Numbered from the stretch's first letter, positions 8,103 through 15,547 are shown. The stretch is DNA of 18,500 nucleotides from JBEKYD01 sp049509915 (GCA_049509915.1 JBEKZL010000314.1:1-18500); one strand, 5' to 3'. Numbers and translations are program-made. Notes: generated from the letters alone by a model not told the origin.

Positions 8103-8176
8103 GAGAAGAGCAGAAGTCAGAAGCCGGAAGCTCGGTTTCATTCTCTACTTCCTCACCTTCTGACTTCTCTCTTCTC
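8103..8176. terminator. Long purine/pyrimidine inverted repeat between convergent genes
   Basis: The 21-base left arm (8103-8123, containing AGAAGTCAGAAG) pairs with the 20-base right arm (8157-8176, containing CTTCTGACTTCT) with a single bulged C at 8111. The loop is 33 bases and itself contains CCGGAAGCTCGG. The arms are almost pure purine and pure pyrimidine. It fills most of the 94 bp between the efflux operon and the opposite-facing TonB receptor, so a bidirectional terminator is the simplest reading. The composition is also that of a dispersed intergenic repeat. Confidence 0.6.
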
Positions 8177-8177
8177 T

Positions 8178-10946
8178 TCAGAAGTGAAACCCGATGGTGG
8201 CCGTGATCGCGCGCGGCGTGACGTAATGCGTGCCGCTGAAGGTGGAAAGGAAGTTATAGAGCGCGTAGTTATTGGTCAGGTTCACCACCGAGATCCTGGC
8301 GCTCCACTTATAGCGCTCGCCGCCGAAAAGGTTATCCTGGCCGAGCGACATGTCGAACAGGCTCCGTGGCGCAACCCGGGGCGGATTGTGGTCGTCGTTC
8401 TCGGTGCCGGCGGCGGGGATCTTGAGCAGCGACGAACCGTATTCGGCGGCCGGGCACAGTCCGCTGGGGCCGATACCCATTGTCGACGTGGCGCGCACGC
8501 TGCCGCAGAATAGTCCCGCCTGGAATTGCTGGTCCGGAGTCAGTTCGCTAACGTCCACCACTGTGTCGCTGCCGTCCGGCCCATTGGCGCAATTTCCCCC
8601 GGCGCACGGGACCGACCCCGCCACCTGGCCGCTGTCGTAGCGCCAGTTGAAGCCGAACCACGGGCCCTTCTTGAAAGGCTGATATTGCAAGTGGGTGGTC
8701 TGGTTGAAAGCTTCGTCGTGATCGATGCGGAACACCTCACCGCCAGTCGGCGTCGCGCCAATGCCGCTCACCTGCGGCTCGAAGAAACGCGCGGCCACGT
8801 GCGACATCACCACGAAGGCCGAAAGACCGTGATAGTCCGGCATGGTGACGCGGCCGGTGAAGCCGGGGATCTTCGAGCGTTCCCATTCGATCGGGAAAGT
8901 CAGCGGCGAGTTTCCGAATACGCTGAAGTCGTAGGCCCGGTGCGTGTACTTCCAGATGTACTCGCCATCCACCACCAGGTGCTTGCCGAAAGCCTGCTGC
9001 AGGCCGGCGTGAAATTCATTGCGCCATCCCGGCGCGAGCGGCGTATTGGAAACACAAGGGCTGACGGTGGACGACATGATGGCATTTACCACCGGGTCGC
9101 TGCAGCCCAGGCTCGAAAGCACGAGATTTTCGTTGAACGGCGTTTCCAGGCTGCGGGCATAGGAAATGCGCAGCACCGAGTTGGTGGGCTTCAAATTGTA
9201 AGCGACGCCCAACCGCGGCTCCGCCTGGCTGGCGCTGGTGAGGCCGCGATAGATGTCGAAGCGCAGCCCCAGGTTGAAATTCCAAGGGCCCTTGCTGATG
9301 TTGTCCTGCACGTACAATGCGACTTCGCGAATGTCCGCGTGCCCGTCAAAATCGTAAAGCCCCGCGGTTGAGTTCGGACAGCCATCGGAACCCGGCAGCG
9401 GCCCCAGGCGGGTCAAATCGTAGCAGCCCAGCAGCGGGATAAAATTCGGATTGGGCTCAAGCGCGCCCACGCATCCGGCCGGATTCGTCAACCCGACCCC
9501 AGTGTACGGGCTCCCGTCCGCGTTCAGGCAAACCGCGTTGGTGGTCGGATCCACAACTCCGAAGCTATCTTTCTCGGTCAGAATCGTATCTTCATACATC
9601 ACGCCCATCTTCAGGTTGTGGACACCTTTGGCATAGGAGAGGGCCGCGTGCGCTCCCAGGTTGGTGAGCCGCCGGTTCTGCCCGATCGTCAGCCCTTGCA
9701 CGCCGGGGATGAAATCGGAGTACGCGTCGTCACTGGGATAATAATTATACTGGTCCTGCCGCGCAAAGGCGCCGAAAGTCAGCACCGTGTGCGGACTGGT
9801 CAGCCGCGTCCAGGTAGGTGCGATGTTGAAGGTCCGGATCTTGGAGCGTTGGTCCGTCGGCCCCACCACCTGGCCGTTAGGTCCCAAACCGCCGTTATCC
9901 ACCACCAGACCGTTCCAGGCGTCCGCCGTCTGGGCGTCGTATGAATTCGGGTTCTGGAACCAGGACCGCGTATAGCTAAAATTGAAGTTGATCGTGTCGG
10001 CGGTGGACGGCTTCACATCAAAGCGCTCGAAGATGTTGGCCTGGTTGCCATGATCGTGAAAGACGTTGAATTCCGGTCCGTCCAGAAACCGGCCGGTGCC
10101 GAGACCGCTGAGGGCGATGAAATTACCCCAGTCGTTCCCGCCATAGCCCACACTGGCCGACCCGCTTCCGCTGCCGAACGTCCCGTACGATGCCGAAATG
10201 TCGCCGTGGGCCTGGTGCATGCCCATGCCCGAGCGCGTCGTGACCACGATCACCAGGCTCGTTTTGTCGCCGTATTCGGCCGGCGGCGCGCCCTCGATCA
10301 CTTGCATCGATTGCACCGATTCGATCGGAATCTGGTTGGAGAATACCTTGCTCTGCTGGTCGGAGATATTCTGGCCATCCACCGAAAACGAATTCGAGGC
10401 GTGGTCGCCCATCCCGTGAAAAAGACCGTTGGAATCCGCCGAAACCCCCGGCGAAGCCAGCGTCACCAGCGAACTGACCGAGGAAGATTGGCTTTCCAGC
10501 GGAAGCTTTTCAAATAAGGCGCGATCCACATCGGTGTGGACCGTCGAATCGTTGGTGATCAGGTCCTCGGCTTGGGCCTCAACGGTAACGGTGGTGGTCT
10601 GGGCGCCGACGGTGAGGTTGACCGCGATCTCGAGCGGGATTGCCGAGCGCACCTCTACGTCCTGGCTGCCCGCCTGAAAACCCGGTGCCGTAGCGCTCAA
10701 ATGATAGCTGTTAAAGGGGATATTGTCGAACGTGAACCTGCCCTGAGCATCCGCTCGCGCAGTTCGGTCGAGCCGCGAAATCGGGTTCCGAAGTTCCACG
10801 GCCGCGCCACCAATGGCCGCCCCCGAACTGTCCAGCACGGAACCTCGAATCGTGCCCGAGGTGCCGCTGCTCGACTGCGCAAAACCAACAGCGGAAAAGA
10901 AAAACAAGCCCAGACCCGCCACACACACCGATACCCGTATCGTCAT
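8178..10946 (-). CDS. TonB-dependent receptor with carboxypeptidase-regulatory-like domain
   Basis: This 922-residue outer-membrane protein takes up or binds an unknown ligand with energy from TonB. A signal peptide covers residues 1-24 (ending VGFAQ). A beta-sandwich carboxypeptidase-regulatory-like domain (about 30-115, GTIRGSVLDSSGAAIGGA to GFQAGSQDVEV) follows, then a plug domain (about 125-245, with FSVDGQNISD and VQSMQVIEGAPPAEYGDKTS), then a beta-barrel ending in the aromatic FHF expected for barrel assembly. This Oar-like layout is especially abundant in acidobacteria. The ATG at 10946 has AGAGAGG almost touching it, so a GTG six codons on is an alternative start. It converges on the metal-efflux operon and is probably transcribed alone. 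Ligand unknown; no link to metals can be shown. Confidence 0.92.
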   Translation of the reverse strand: MTIRVSVCVAGLGLFFFSAVGFAQSSSGTSGTIRGSVLDSSGAAIGGAAVELRNPISRLDRTARADAQGRFTFDNIPFNSYHLSATAPGFQAGSQDVEVRSAIPLEIAVNLTVGAQTTTVTVEAQAEDLITNDSTVHTDVDRALFEKLPLESQSSSVSSLVTLASPGVSADSNGLFHGMGDHASNSFSVDGQNISDQQSKVFSNQIPIESVQSMQVIEGAPPAEYGDKTSLVIVVTTRSGMGMHQAHGDISASYGTFGSGSGSASVGYGGNDWGNFIALSGLGTGRFLDGPEFNVFHDHGNQANIFERFDVKPSTADTINFNFSYTRSWFQNPNSYDAQTADAWNGLVVDNGGLGPNGQVVGPTDQRSKIRTFNIAPTWTRLTSPHTVLTFGAFARQDQYNYYPSDDAYSDFIPGVQGLTIGQNRRLTNLGAHAALSYAKGVHNLKMGVMYEDTILTEKDSFGVVDPTTNAVCLNADGSPYTGVGLTNPAGCVGALEPNPNFIPLLGCYDLTRLGPLPGSDGCPNSTAGLYDFDGHADIREVALYVQDNISKGPWNFNLGLRFDIYRGLTSASQAEPRLGVAYNLKPTNSVLRISYARSLETPFNENLVLSSLGCSDPVVNAIMSSTVSPCVSNTPLAPGWRNEFHAGLQQAFGKHLVVDGEYIWKYTHRAYDFSVFGNSPLTFPIEWERSKIPGFTGRVTMPDYHGLSAFVVMSHVAARFFEPQVSGIGATPTGGEVFRIDHDEAFNQTTHLQYQPFKKGPWFGFNWRYDSGQVAGSVPCAGGNCANGPDGSDTVVDVSELTPDQQFQAGLFCGSVRATSTMGIGPSGLCPAAEYGSSLLKIPAAGTENDDHNPPRVAPRSLFDMSLGQDNLFGGERYKWSARISVVNLTNNYALYNFLSTFSGTHYVTPRAITATIGFHF

Positions 10947-11038
10947 CCTCTCTATTGTCCCGTCGCATTCGCTTCGCTCCTAGAAGGCATTCACCAGCGG
11001 GCGGATATCGTCCATGAGCGGGCTATTTTTCAAAATGA

Positions 11039-11176
11039 TCGGACACGATCGCCGTGGGGCAGACCTGGGCAGACCATCGTTTCTTTGGGGTCCCCCTGGC
11101 AATCGCGTGGTTCTCGGAACTGCTGCGCACCGTTATGAAGGGCCGAAGCGCCGCCTCCGCGGAGAACCGGTTGTGA
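11039..11176 (+). pseudogene. Orphan coding-like fragment, membrane-protein tail, unidentified
   Basis: Between a TGA at 11036-11038 and a TGA at 11174-11176 one frame reads SDTIAVGQTWADHRFFG, then a hydrophobic PLAIAWFSELLR and a basic tail ending SAENRL. The hydrophobic-then-basic pattern and family-like wording suggest the C-terminus of an inner-membrane protein, but no start codon opens it. It could be a remnant of a lost gene. The rest of 10947-11217 holds no convincing gene: only a 10-bp perfect palindrome CTCCGCGGAG at 11155-11164 and the untranslated upstream side of the TonB receptor gene. Confidence 0.25.
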
Positions 11177-11217
11177 AGGCCGGGCGCTGGACGCGTGACG
11201 AGTTGTACGACGACGCC

Positions 11218-11654
11218 TCAGTGGGTTGCCGGCTGGCGAGCTTTCAGAATCCGCAGCACTGAAAGTATGGTGTTCCAGCTGCGTGTTGCCGCTGGCGCAC
11301 CGAAGAGTTCGTCGATGTGGCCAAGATAGCCGATCGTCTTCATCCGGCGCCGGTACACTCCAAACACAAGTCGATCTTTCGACCCGATAATTCGTACGAA
11401 CCACTCCCCACCTTCGGGAACTGCGATCGGGAAGGAGGCCTTGCCGCAACCAGCTCTGGACAGGATGCTGACAAATCGAACAATATCCGGTCAGCAAGGA
11501 ACTTCGCGCGCGACCCAGGTTTTCGAACCACAAGTGTGCCCGCGGCGCCGACATTCACGACATCATAAGCGCCCAGTTCTCTTGCGAGCATACTTGGCCG
11601 AAACGTCCTGTGCCCTCCAACGTTGACCCCTCGGAAGAAAACAACGAGAGCCAT
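11218..11654 (-). pseudogene. DUF1697-family protein, pseudogene with internal deletion and frameshift
   Basis: The ATG at 11654 begins MALVVFFRGVNVGGHRTF, the hallmark DUF1697 N-terminus (FxRGxNVGG). It runs in family-like sequence to GSRAKFLA (about 54 codons). The family-like sequence then resumes in another frame at about 11490 as PDIVRFVSILSRAG and continues through GEWFVRIIGSKDRLVFGVY and ELFGAPAATRSWNTI to a TGA at 11218. Joined, the parts give about 145 residues against roughly 180 for intact members, so some 35-40 residues of the middle are missing and the frame is broken. The original frame instead stops at 11340. The family has no established biochemical role. The codon mix (CGA, AGG, GGA, TTG) is less GC-ending than in neighbouring genes. 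Confidence 0.85.
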
Positions 11655-11836
11655 ACTGCGTCTCGGACGCCATTATTACATCATCGAGGGAGCGGCGGGT
11701 TGCGGTTGGCGCGGCGCACTGCCGATAGCACACGTGGACTCGTGGTCGAGACCGTCCGTGGGGGTTGAGCCGCCGGGGAGCGCACCGAGCCGGGACTTCC
11801 TTTTCTCGATTCGCCTAACCGCCGGAGTCGACCCCA

Positions 11837-11874
11837 GCGCTCCCAAGCGCCGGAAGCAGTACTCTGAAGAGTAC
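11837..11874 (+). promoter_or_regulatory. Two tandem hairpins directly before the alkyltransferase start
   Basis: GCGCT-CCCA-AGCGC (11837-11850) and GTACTC-TGAA-GAGTAC (11859-11874) are perfect inverted repeats eight bases apart. The second ends two bases before the ATG at 11877 and contains the only purine-rich SD-like bases. It could mask the ribosome-binding site or serve as an operator. The remaining part of the 222-bp region 11655-11836 shows no gene and no clear promoter. Confidence 0.4.
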
Positions 11875-11876
11875 CC

Positions 11877-12413
11877 ATGGATCTGTTTGTCGATCGCGTG
11901 ACTTCGCCCATCGGCGCGCTGCGCCTGCTCTGGAGCGGCACCGCCGGCCAGATCGCGCTCCGCATGCTGCACCTTCCCGGCGATGACGGTCTCGCGCGCG
12001 CCGTCGAACGCCACTACGGCCCGTGCCATTTGATCCCATCCCCCGCGCCGCCCGAAATCCGCGATCCCCTCGAAGCTTATTTCGCCGGCCGGATTGCCGC
12101 TATCGATAGCATCCCCGTCGAAGCTGCCGGTACACCGTTCCAACTCGAAGTTTGGGCCGCGCTTCGTAGAATTCCCGCCGGTTCCACCACCAGCTACGGC
12201 CAACTGGCGGCCCGTATCGGGCGCCCCAACGCGAGCCGCGCCGTCGGCCTCGCCAACGGCTCCAACCCCGTCGCCATCGTGGTCCCCTGCCATCGCGTCA
12301 TCGGCGCCAACGGCGCCCTCACCGGCTACGGCGGCGGCCTCGCCCGCAAGCGCTGGCTCCTCGATCACGAGCGCGGCGGCGCGTTACCCTTTACAGAAGA
12401 GAAGAGTGTATGA
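11877..12413 (+). CDS. ogt: Methylated-DNA-[protein]-cysteine S-methyltransferase (O6-alkylguanine repair)
   Basis: This 178-residue enzyme transfers the alkyl group from O6-alkylguanine in DNA to its own cysteine in a single-turnover reaction. The active-site motif PCHRV is present with C138, preceded by the arginine-finger region ASRAVGLANGSNPV (residues 119-132), and followed by GYGGGLARKRWLLDHE. The smaller N-terminal domain (1-85) is degenerate, as usual in Ogt. Length is normal for Ogt-type proteins without an Ada regulatory domain. The stop overlaps the start of the next gene by ATGA (12410-12413), implying translational coupling with the acyltransferase. Two hairpins sit immediately upstream of the start. 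Confidence 0.94.
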   Translation: MDLFVDRVTSPIGALRLLWSGTAGQIALRMLHLPGDDGLARAVERHYGPCHLIPSPAPPEIRDPLEAYFAGRIAAIDSIPVEAAGTPFQLEVWAALRRIPAGSTTSYGQLAARIGRPNASRAVGLANGSNPVAIVVPCHRVIGANGALTGYGGGLARKRWLLDHERGGALPFTEEKSV

Positions 12414-12512
12414 CCCCAACTTCCGCCGCCCCCTCCACCGAACCGGTCCTCGGGACCCCCTACCGCCTCGCCGCGGCGGCTGGTTTCGCTGGATGCCTTC
12501 CGCGGCCTCACC
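12410..12512 (+). pseudogene. Out-of-frame N-terminal piece of the acyltransferase gene
   Basis: The ATG at 12410 overlaps the alkyltransferase stop as ATGA and opens MTPTSAAPSTEPVLGTPYRLA, a plausible N-terminus. This frame then ends at a TAA at 12536-12538. The sequence expected next, RRLVSLDAFRGLTMALMVL, is encoded one frame over. That second frame has no ATG, GTG or TTG between the TGA at 12411 and the ATG at 12513. One extra base, probably in the GC run about 12468-12483, would explain both facts; a deletion of 3n+2 bases would also do. Confidence 0.7.
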
Positions 12513-13574
12513 ATGGCCCTTATGGTGCTGGTCAACAATAACGGCAGCGAGCATGACGCCTACATCCAGTTGCGCCACTCCCAGTGGCACGGCTGGACCC
12601 TCACCGATACCGTCTTTCCATCGTTCCTATGGATCGTGGGTGTCGCCATTACCCTTTCTCTCGGCAAACGCGTGGCCGAGGGTGTTCCGCGCGCCCGCCT
12701 GCTGCCGCAGATTTTCCGCCGCGCCGCGATCCTGTTTGTTCTGGGGCTGGCGATCTACGCATTTCCCCACTTCAACCTCGGCACCCAGCGCATCCTCGGC
12801 GTGCTGCAGCGAATTGCCATCTGCTACCTGGTAGCGGCAATCCTGTTTCTCTACACCGGCGTACGCGGCCAGATCGCCTGGCTGATCGGTCTGCTGGCCG
12901 CGTATTGGTTTCTGATGACGCTGGTTCCCGTGCCGGGCTTCGGCCCCGGGCGCCTGGACGTGGAGGGCAATTTCGCCCACTACGTCGACCGCGTGGTTCT
13001 GGGCAGCCACAACTACCAGTTCCCCAAGACCTGGGATCCGGAAGGCATCGTCAGCACCCTTCCGGCCATCGCCACGGCCCTGTTCGGCGTCCTGGCCGGC
13101 CACCTGCTCCGGCTGCGCCGCTCCTTGCCCGAGCGTACGACGTGGCTCTTCCTCGCCGGCAATCTGCTGCTCGCGGCCGGTGTTATCTGCAATTACTGGC
13201 AGCCCATCAACAAGAAACTGTGGACGGATTCATTCTGCCTATTCATGGCCGGTTTGGATTTTGTCGTCTTCGCCATGTTCGCCTGGCTGGTCGATGGCCT
13301 GGGCTGGCACAAACCGGTCAGGCCGCTGGTAATCCTGGGGATGAACGCGATTGCCGTGTATCTGGTGTCGGAGTTCGCCGCCGAAGCCCTGGATACCATC
13401 CGCTGGAATTCCGCCGCCGGCCCGGTGTCGCTTCAAAGGTATCTCTATCGGACGCTGTTTGTGCCGCTCGCCTCGCCGGCCAATGCCTCCCTGTTGTACT
13501 CGCTAGCCTTCAGCGCAGCCATGTTTCTGGTGGCGTATGGCTTGTACCGAAAGGGATGGTTCCTGCGGGTGTGA
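12513..13574 (+). CDS. Multi-pass membrane acyltransferase, HGSNAT/NagX-like (DUF5009 type), 5' frameshifted
   Basis: The in-frame part gives 353 residues starting in the middle of the conserved first helix. The preceding codons in the same frame read SLDAFRGLT, the family's hallmark before the first membrane segment. Family features include VNNNG, a Trp/His-containing loop HSQWHGWTLTDTVFPSFLWIVGVAI, and about eight to ten further hydrophobic helices. Relatives are bacterial counterparts of heparan-alpha-glucosaminide N-acetyltransferase, which move acetyl groups from cytoplasmic acetyl-CoA across the membrane to amino sugars. Translation from ATG 12513 would drop the conserved Asp-Ala-Phe-Arg-Gly motif. 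The likely native gene begins at 12410, coupled to the alkyltransferase. Substrate not determined. Confidence 0.85.
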   Translation: MALMVLVNNNGSEHDAYIQLRHSQWHGWTLTDTVFPSFLWIVGVAITLSLGKRVAEGVPRARLLPQIFRRAAILFVLGLAIYAFPHFNLGTQRILGVLQRIAICYLVAAILFLYTGVRGQIAWLIGLLAAYWFLMTLVPVPGFGPGRLDVEGNFAHYVDRVVLGSHNYQFPKTWDPEGIVSTLPAIATALFGVLAGHLLRLRRSLPERTTWLFLAGNLLLAAGVICNYWQPINKKLWTDSFCLFMAGLDFVVFAMFAWLVDGLGWHKPVRPLVILGMNAIAVYLVSEFAAEALDTIRWNSAAGPVSLQRYLYRTLFVPLASPANASLLYSLAFSAAMFLVAYGLYRKGWFLRV

Positions 13575-13588
13575 GGGTGGGATACCGT

Positions 13589-13614
13589 TCGGCCGCCTAT
13601 GCTTTCGCGGCCGA
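13589..13614. terminator. GC-rich hairpin between convergent genes
   Basis: TCGGCCGC (13589-13596) and GCGGCCGA (13607-13614) are perfect inverted arms around a 10-base loop. The hairpin covers the last codons of the DUF4276 gene and lies 14 bp beyond the acyltransferase stop. No T-run follows on either side, so intrinsic termination is not certain. Confidence 0.4.
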
Positions 13615-14253
13615 CAACCTCAGTAGGCCAAGCCTGAAAACGCGAAAACTCGGGGATAGATTAGATTCAACGTCAAGATGTGGTCCGATCAGGGAGGCCC
13701 AGCGACACTTCTCCTCCCCAATTTTCGGGTATCCTTGCGCCTTGAGCGCGGGCGAACCCCCTGGAAATAGCGCGTCGGCCAGCTTTTCCCACGTTCCGCA
13801 TATCGAGTCTTGGCGGTAGGAGTGGAGGGCGTTCAATTTCGCCCTTGGAAACGCCTTTACGATCGCGCTTCTGTCGCCGAGCAGCCAAACCTCCATCTCC
13901 TCTATAGCGAGCCGAAACAGAACATCCGGCATGGGGTGGCACCGCTTATGGATTTCGAGCAACTCCCGCTTGAAGGTGACGCAATCCCTATCGTCAAGGT
14001 CGACGACCACAACGACCGCGCAGTCTGTACCGAGGCTTTTCCCATAGCCAGCCAATATTCTTGGCAATTGGTCCAGAATGATGCGCTTCCACGGATCGGT
14101 CTTGCCCCGGAGATCTCGGGGAATCCTTCCGATCCCCTTGTAGGCATGCATCCGCCACGTATGCCGGTCCCCTTGTTTGCCGAAGATTTTCGGCAGCAAC
14201 GAGCCGAGGAGCAACTCTCCGGATGCATCCTCGACGAGAACCTCGAAGTGCAT
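13597..14253 (-). CDS. DUF4276-family TOPRIM-like protein, partner of the ATPase
   Basis: This 218-residue protein begins MHFEVLVEDASGE, typical of DUF4276. A TOPRIM-like metal site can be read: E8 at the end of the first strand, then D85 and D87 in VVVVVDLDDRD (DxD), and a helix AIEEMEVWLLGD (residues 116-127) shared with OLD/TOPRIM-type effectors. TOPRIM domains cleave nucleic acid with divalent metal, so it is a candidate nuclease effector. ATG 14253 overlaps the ATPase stop as TAATG, showing translational coupling; a longer frame upstream lies inside the ATPase gene. Codon use (GGA, CGA, AGG, TTG) is less GC-ending than in housekeeping neighbours, suggesting transfer. The TOPRIM assignment is inference from motifs; nuclease activity is not established by sequence. 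Confidence 0.82.
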   Translation of the reverse strand: MHFEVLVEDASGELLLGSLLPKIFGKQGDRHTWRMHAYKGIGRIPRDLRGKTDPWKRIILDQLPRILAGYGKSLGTDCAVVVVVDLDDRDCVTFKRELLEIHKRCHPMPDVLFRLAIEEMEVWLLGDRSAIVKAFPRAKLNALHSYRQDSICGTWEKLADALFPGGSPALKAQGYPKIGEEKCRWASLIGPHLDVESNLSPSFRVFRLGLLRLSAAKA

Positions 14254-15479
14254 TACGCCGGCCTCGCGTCCAGGTAGTCGCTGTACCACAGACTGCCGAG
14301 GGGCAGCCCCTGTTCCACCATACTTTGCACGGTTGAATCCGCGCTGGCTTGTCTGATCGTCGAGAAGCCGTCGGCGCCTTTCTCGAGAACCCAGGTTTCC
14401 TGAGGCGCCAACGCATCTACGAAGTATGGCTGGTAGGTAGTGACGAAGATCTGAGGTGCGTTTCTCTTGCCGGTAGCGCGCGCTCGAAACTCGGCGGCAA
14501 GAGTCTCCAGGAGTTTGTGGTAGAGGCCGTTCTCCGGCTCCTCAATACAGATAAAGGGCGCGGGCTCCGGATCTTCCAGCAGCAACATGCAGGCGAACAT
14601 CTTCAGCGTGCCATCCGACATCTGCTGCGCAAAGAAAGGGTCCTGAAACCCGCGGTTGTTGAATCGAAGGAGAAGTCTGCCATCGTCCGTTTTTTTCGTG
14701 TCGATGTTCTTGACGCCCGGAATCTTCAGCGCGATCCGGTTCAATATCGACTGGAACCGGCCCTTCTGCTCGCGCTCCATGAATTGGACCACGTTCCCTA
14801 GGTTGTCGCCGTGCATGTTCAGATGCTTCTGTGGGCCGGCCATTGGCAGGCTGCGCGCCGCGTCGGGCGTAAAGTAACTCAAATACCAACTCTCAAGAAA
14901 CTTCCTGAAATTCGCAATACGCGGATGGGCCTTCAGCGTCCCCAACGTGGCAACGCCTAATCTTCTCCGGTCGGTCAATTCGACCGGCATTTGCCCTGAC
15001 TCCTCGCCCTCGAAACTCTCCTCCCCCGCCCATGCCTGCCCCTCCCCACCCCTGAGCAGTAAAAACGAGAGCGGCCTACCCCACTTTTGCCCTTTGCGCC
15101 GCTGGCGCAAACGCTCCTCGGCGACGAACGGCCGGCCGGACTTATCGCGGTCTATCGAGAGCTCGTAGGTGATTGGCCGGTCGCCGGGGCTCTCGCGATA
15201 GTAGATGTCAAAGTGAATCGGGCCGCTCTTTCCGGATGACACCAGCCGATCGAATCCGCCCCGCTGCTTCAGGTCGCAGGCCTCCTCTACGCCCACGGCC
15301 AGACAGTCCGACAGGAACCCGAAGGCGTCGAACAGGGTGCTCTTGCCAACCCCGTTCTTGCCGATGACCGCGACGAGCGGCGTGAGAGCCGGGGTATTCT
15401 GTTGGTTCCACAGCTTGCCAATTGTGATGTCCTTCAACGCACGGTAGTTCTGGACGTGAAAGCCCTCAATCAAAGCCAT
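14253..15479 (-). CDS. AAA_21/AAA_15-type (SMC/ABC-like) ATPase, first gene of a two-gene cassette
   Basis: This 408-residue ATPase has Walker A GKNGVGKST (residues 40-48), an ABC-like signature QMSDGTLK (286-293) and Walker B FICIEEPENGLY (309-320). Between Walker A and the signature lies a roughly 240-residue insertion instead of long coiled coils, as in AAA_21 ATPases that sense or regulate partner nucleases. The switch segment reads VTTYQPYFVDAL (346-357), whereas relatives usually have His in TTH; Y349 (codon TAC, one change from CAC) is therefore unusual. The ATG is preceded by AAAGGAA at good spacing; an in-frame TGA just upstream fixes this start. It is divergent from selA and coupled to the DUF4276 gene. 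Inference: antiphage or abortive-infection module; a role in DNA maintenance is an alternative. Confidence 0.88.
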   Translation of the reverse strand: MALIEGFHVQNYRALKDITIGKLWNQQNTPALTPLVAVIGKNGVGKSTLFDAFGFLSDCLAVGVEEACDLKQRGGFDRLVSSGKSGPIHFDIYYRESPGDRPITYELSIDRDKSGRPFVAEERLRQRRKGQKWGRPLSFLLLRGGEGQAWAGEESFEGEESGQMPVELTDRRRLGVATLGTLKAHPRIANFRKFLESWYLSYFTPDAARSLPMAGPQKHLNMHGDNLGNVVQFMEREQKGRFQSILNRIALKIPGVKNIDTKKTDDGRLLLRFNNRGFQDPFFAQQMSDGTLKMFACMLLLEDPEPAPFICIEEPENGLYHKLLETLAAEFRARATGKRNAPQIFVTTYQPYFVDALAPQETWVLEKGADGFSTIRQASADSTVQSMVEQGLPLGSLWYSDYLDARPA

Positions 15480-15488
15480 CGTTCATTC

Positions 15489-15500
15489 CTTTGTGCAAAG
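15489..15500. promoter_or_regulatory. Short inverted repeat in the ATPase leader
   Basis: CTTTG-TG-CAAAG is a perfect inverted repeat 9 bp upstream of the ATPase start. It separates the start from a strong AAGGAGGTG that is too far from the ATG to serve it. That SD could instead serve a tiny overlapping frame (TTG or GTG start, ending at TGATTGA-like sequence within the first ATPase codons). It is a possible operator or leader-peptide arrangement; speculative. Confidence 0.25.
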
Positions 15501-15547
15501 ACACCTCCTTAGAATAACGTCAGCCGGGCGCTGCTGGCCGAGGGAAC

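Noticed and set aside
8526..9371. 281-codon plus-strand frame inside the TonB receptor
   Set aside because: Antisense shadow of the beta-barrel coding region; no domain.
10947..11876. Insertion sequence remnant to explain the degraded interval
   Set aside because: No transposase-like frame, no terminal inverted repeats and no target-site duplication could be found.
12584..13819. 411-codon plus-strand frame overlapping the acyltransferase
   Set aside because: Its translation is Arg/Pro/Ala-rich without hydrophobic helices, whereas the neighbouring frame gives the conserved membrane protein; it also runs antisense into the DUF4276 gene.
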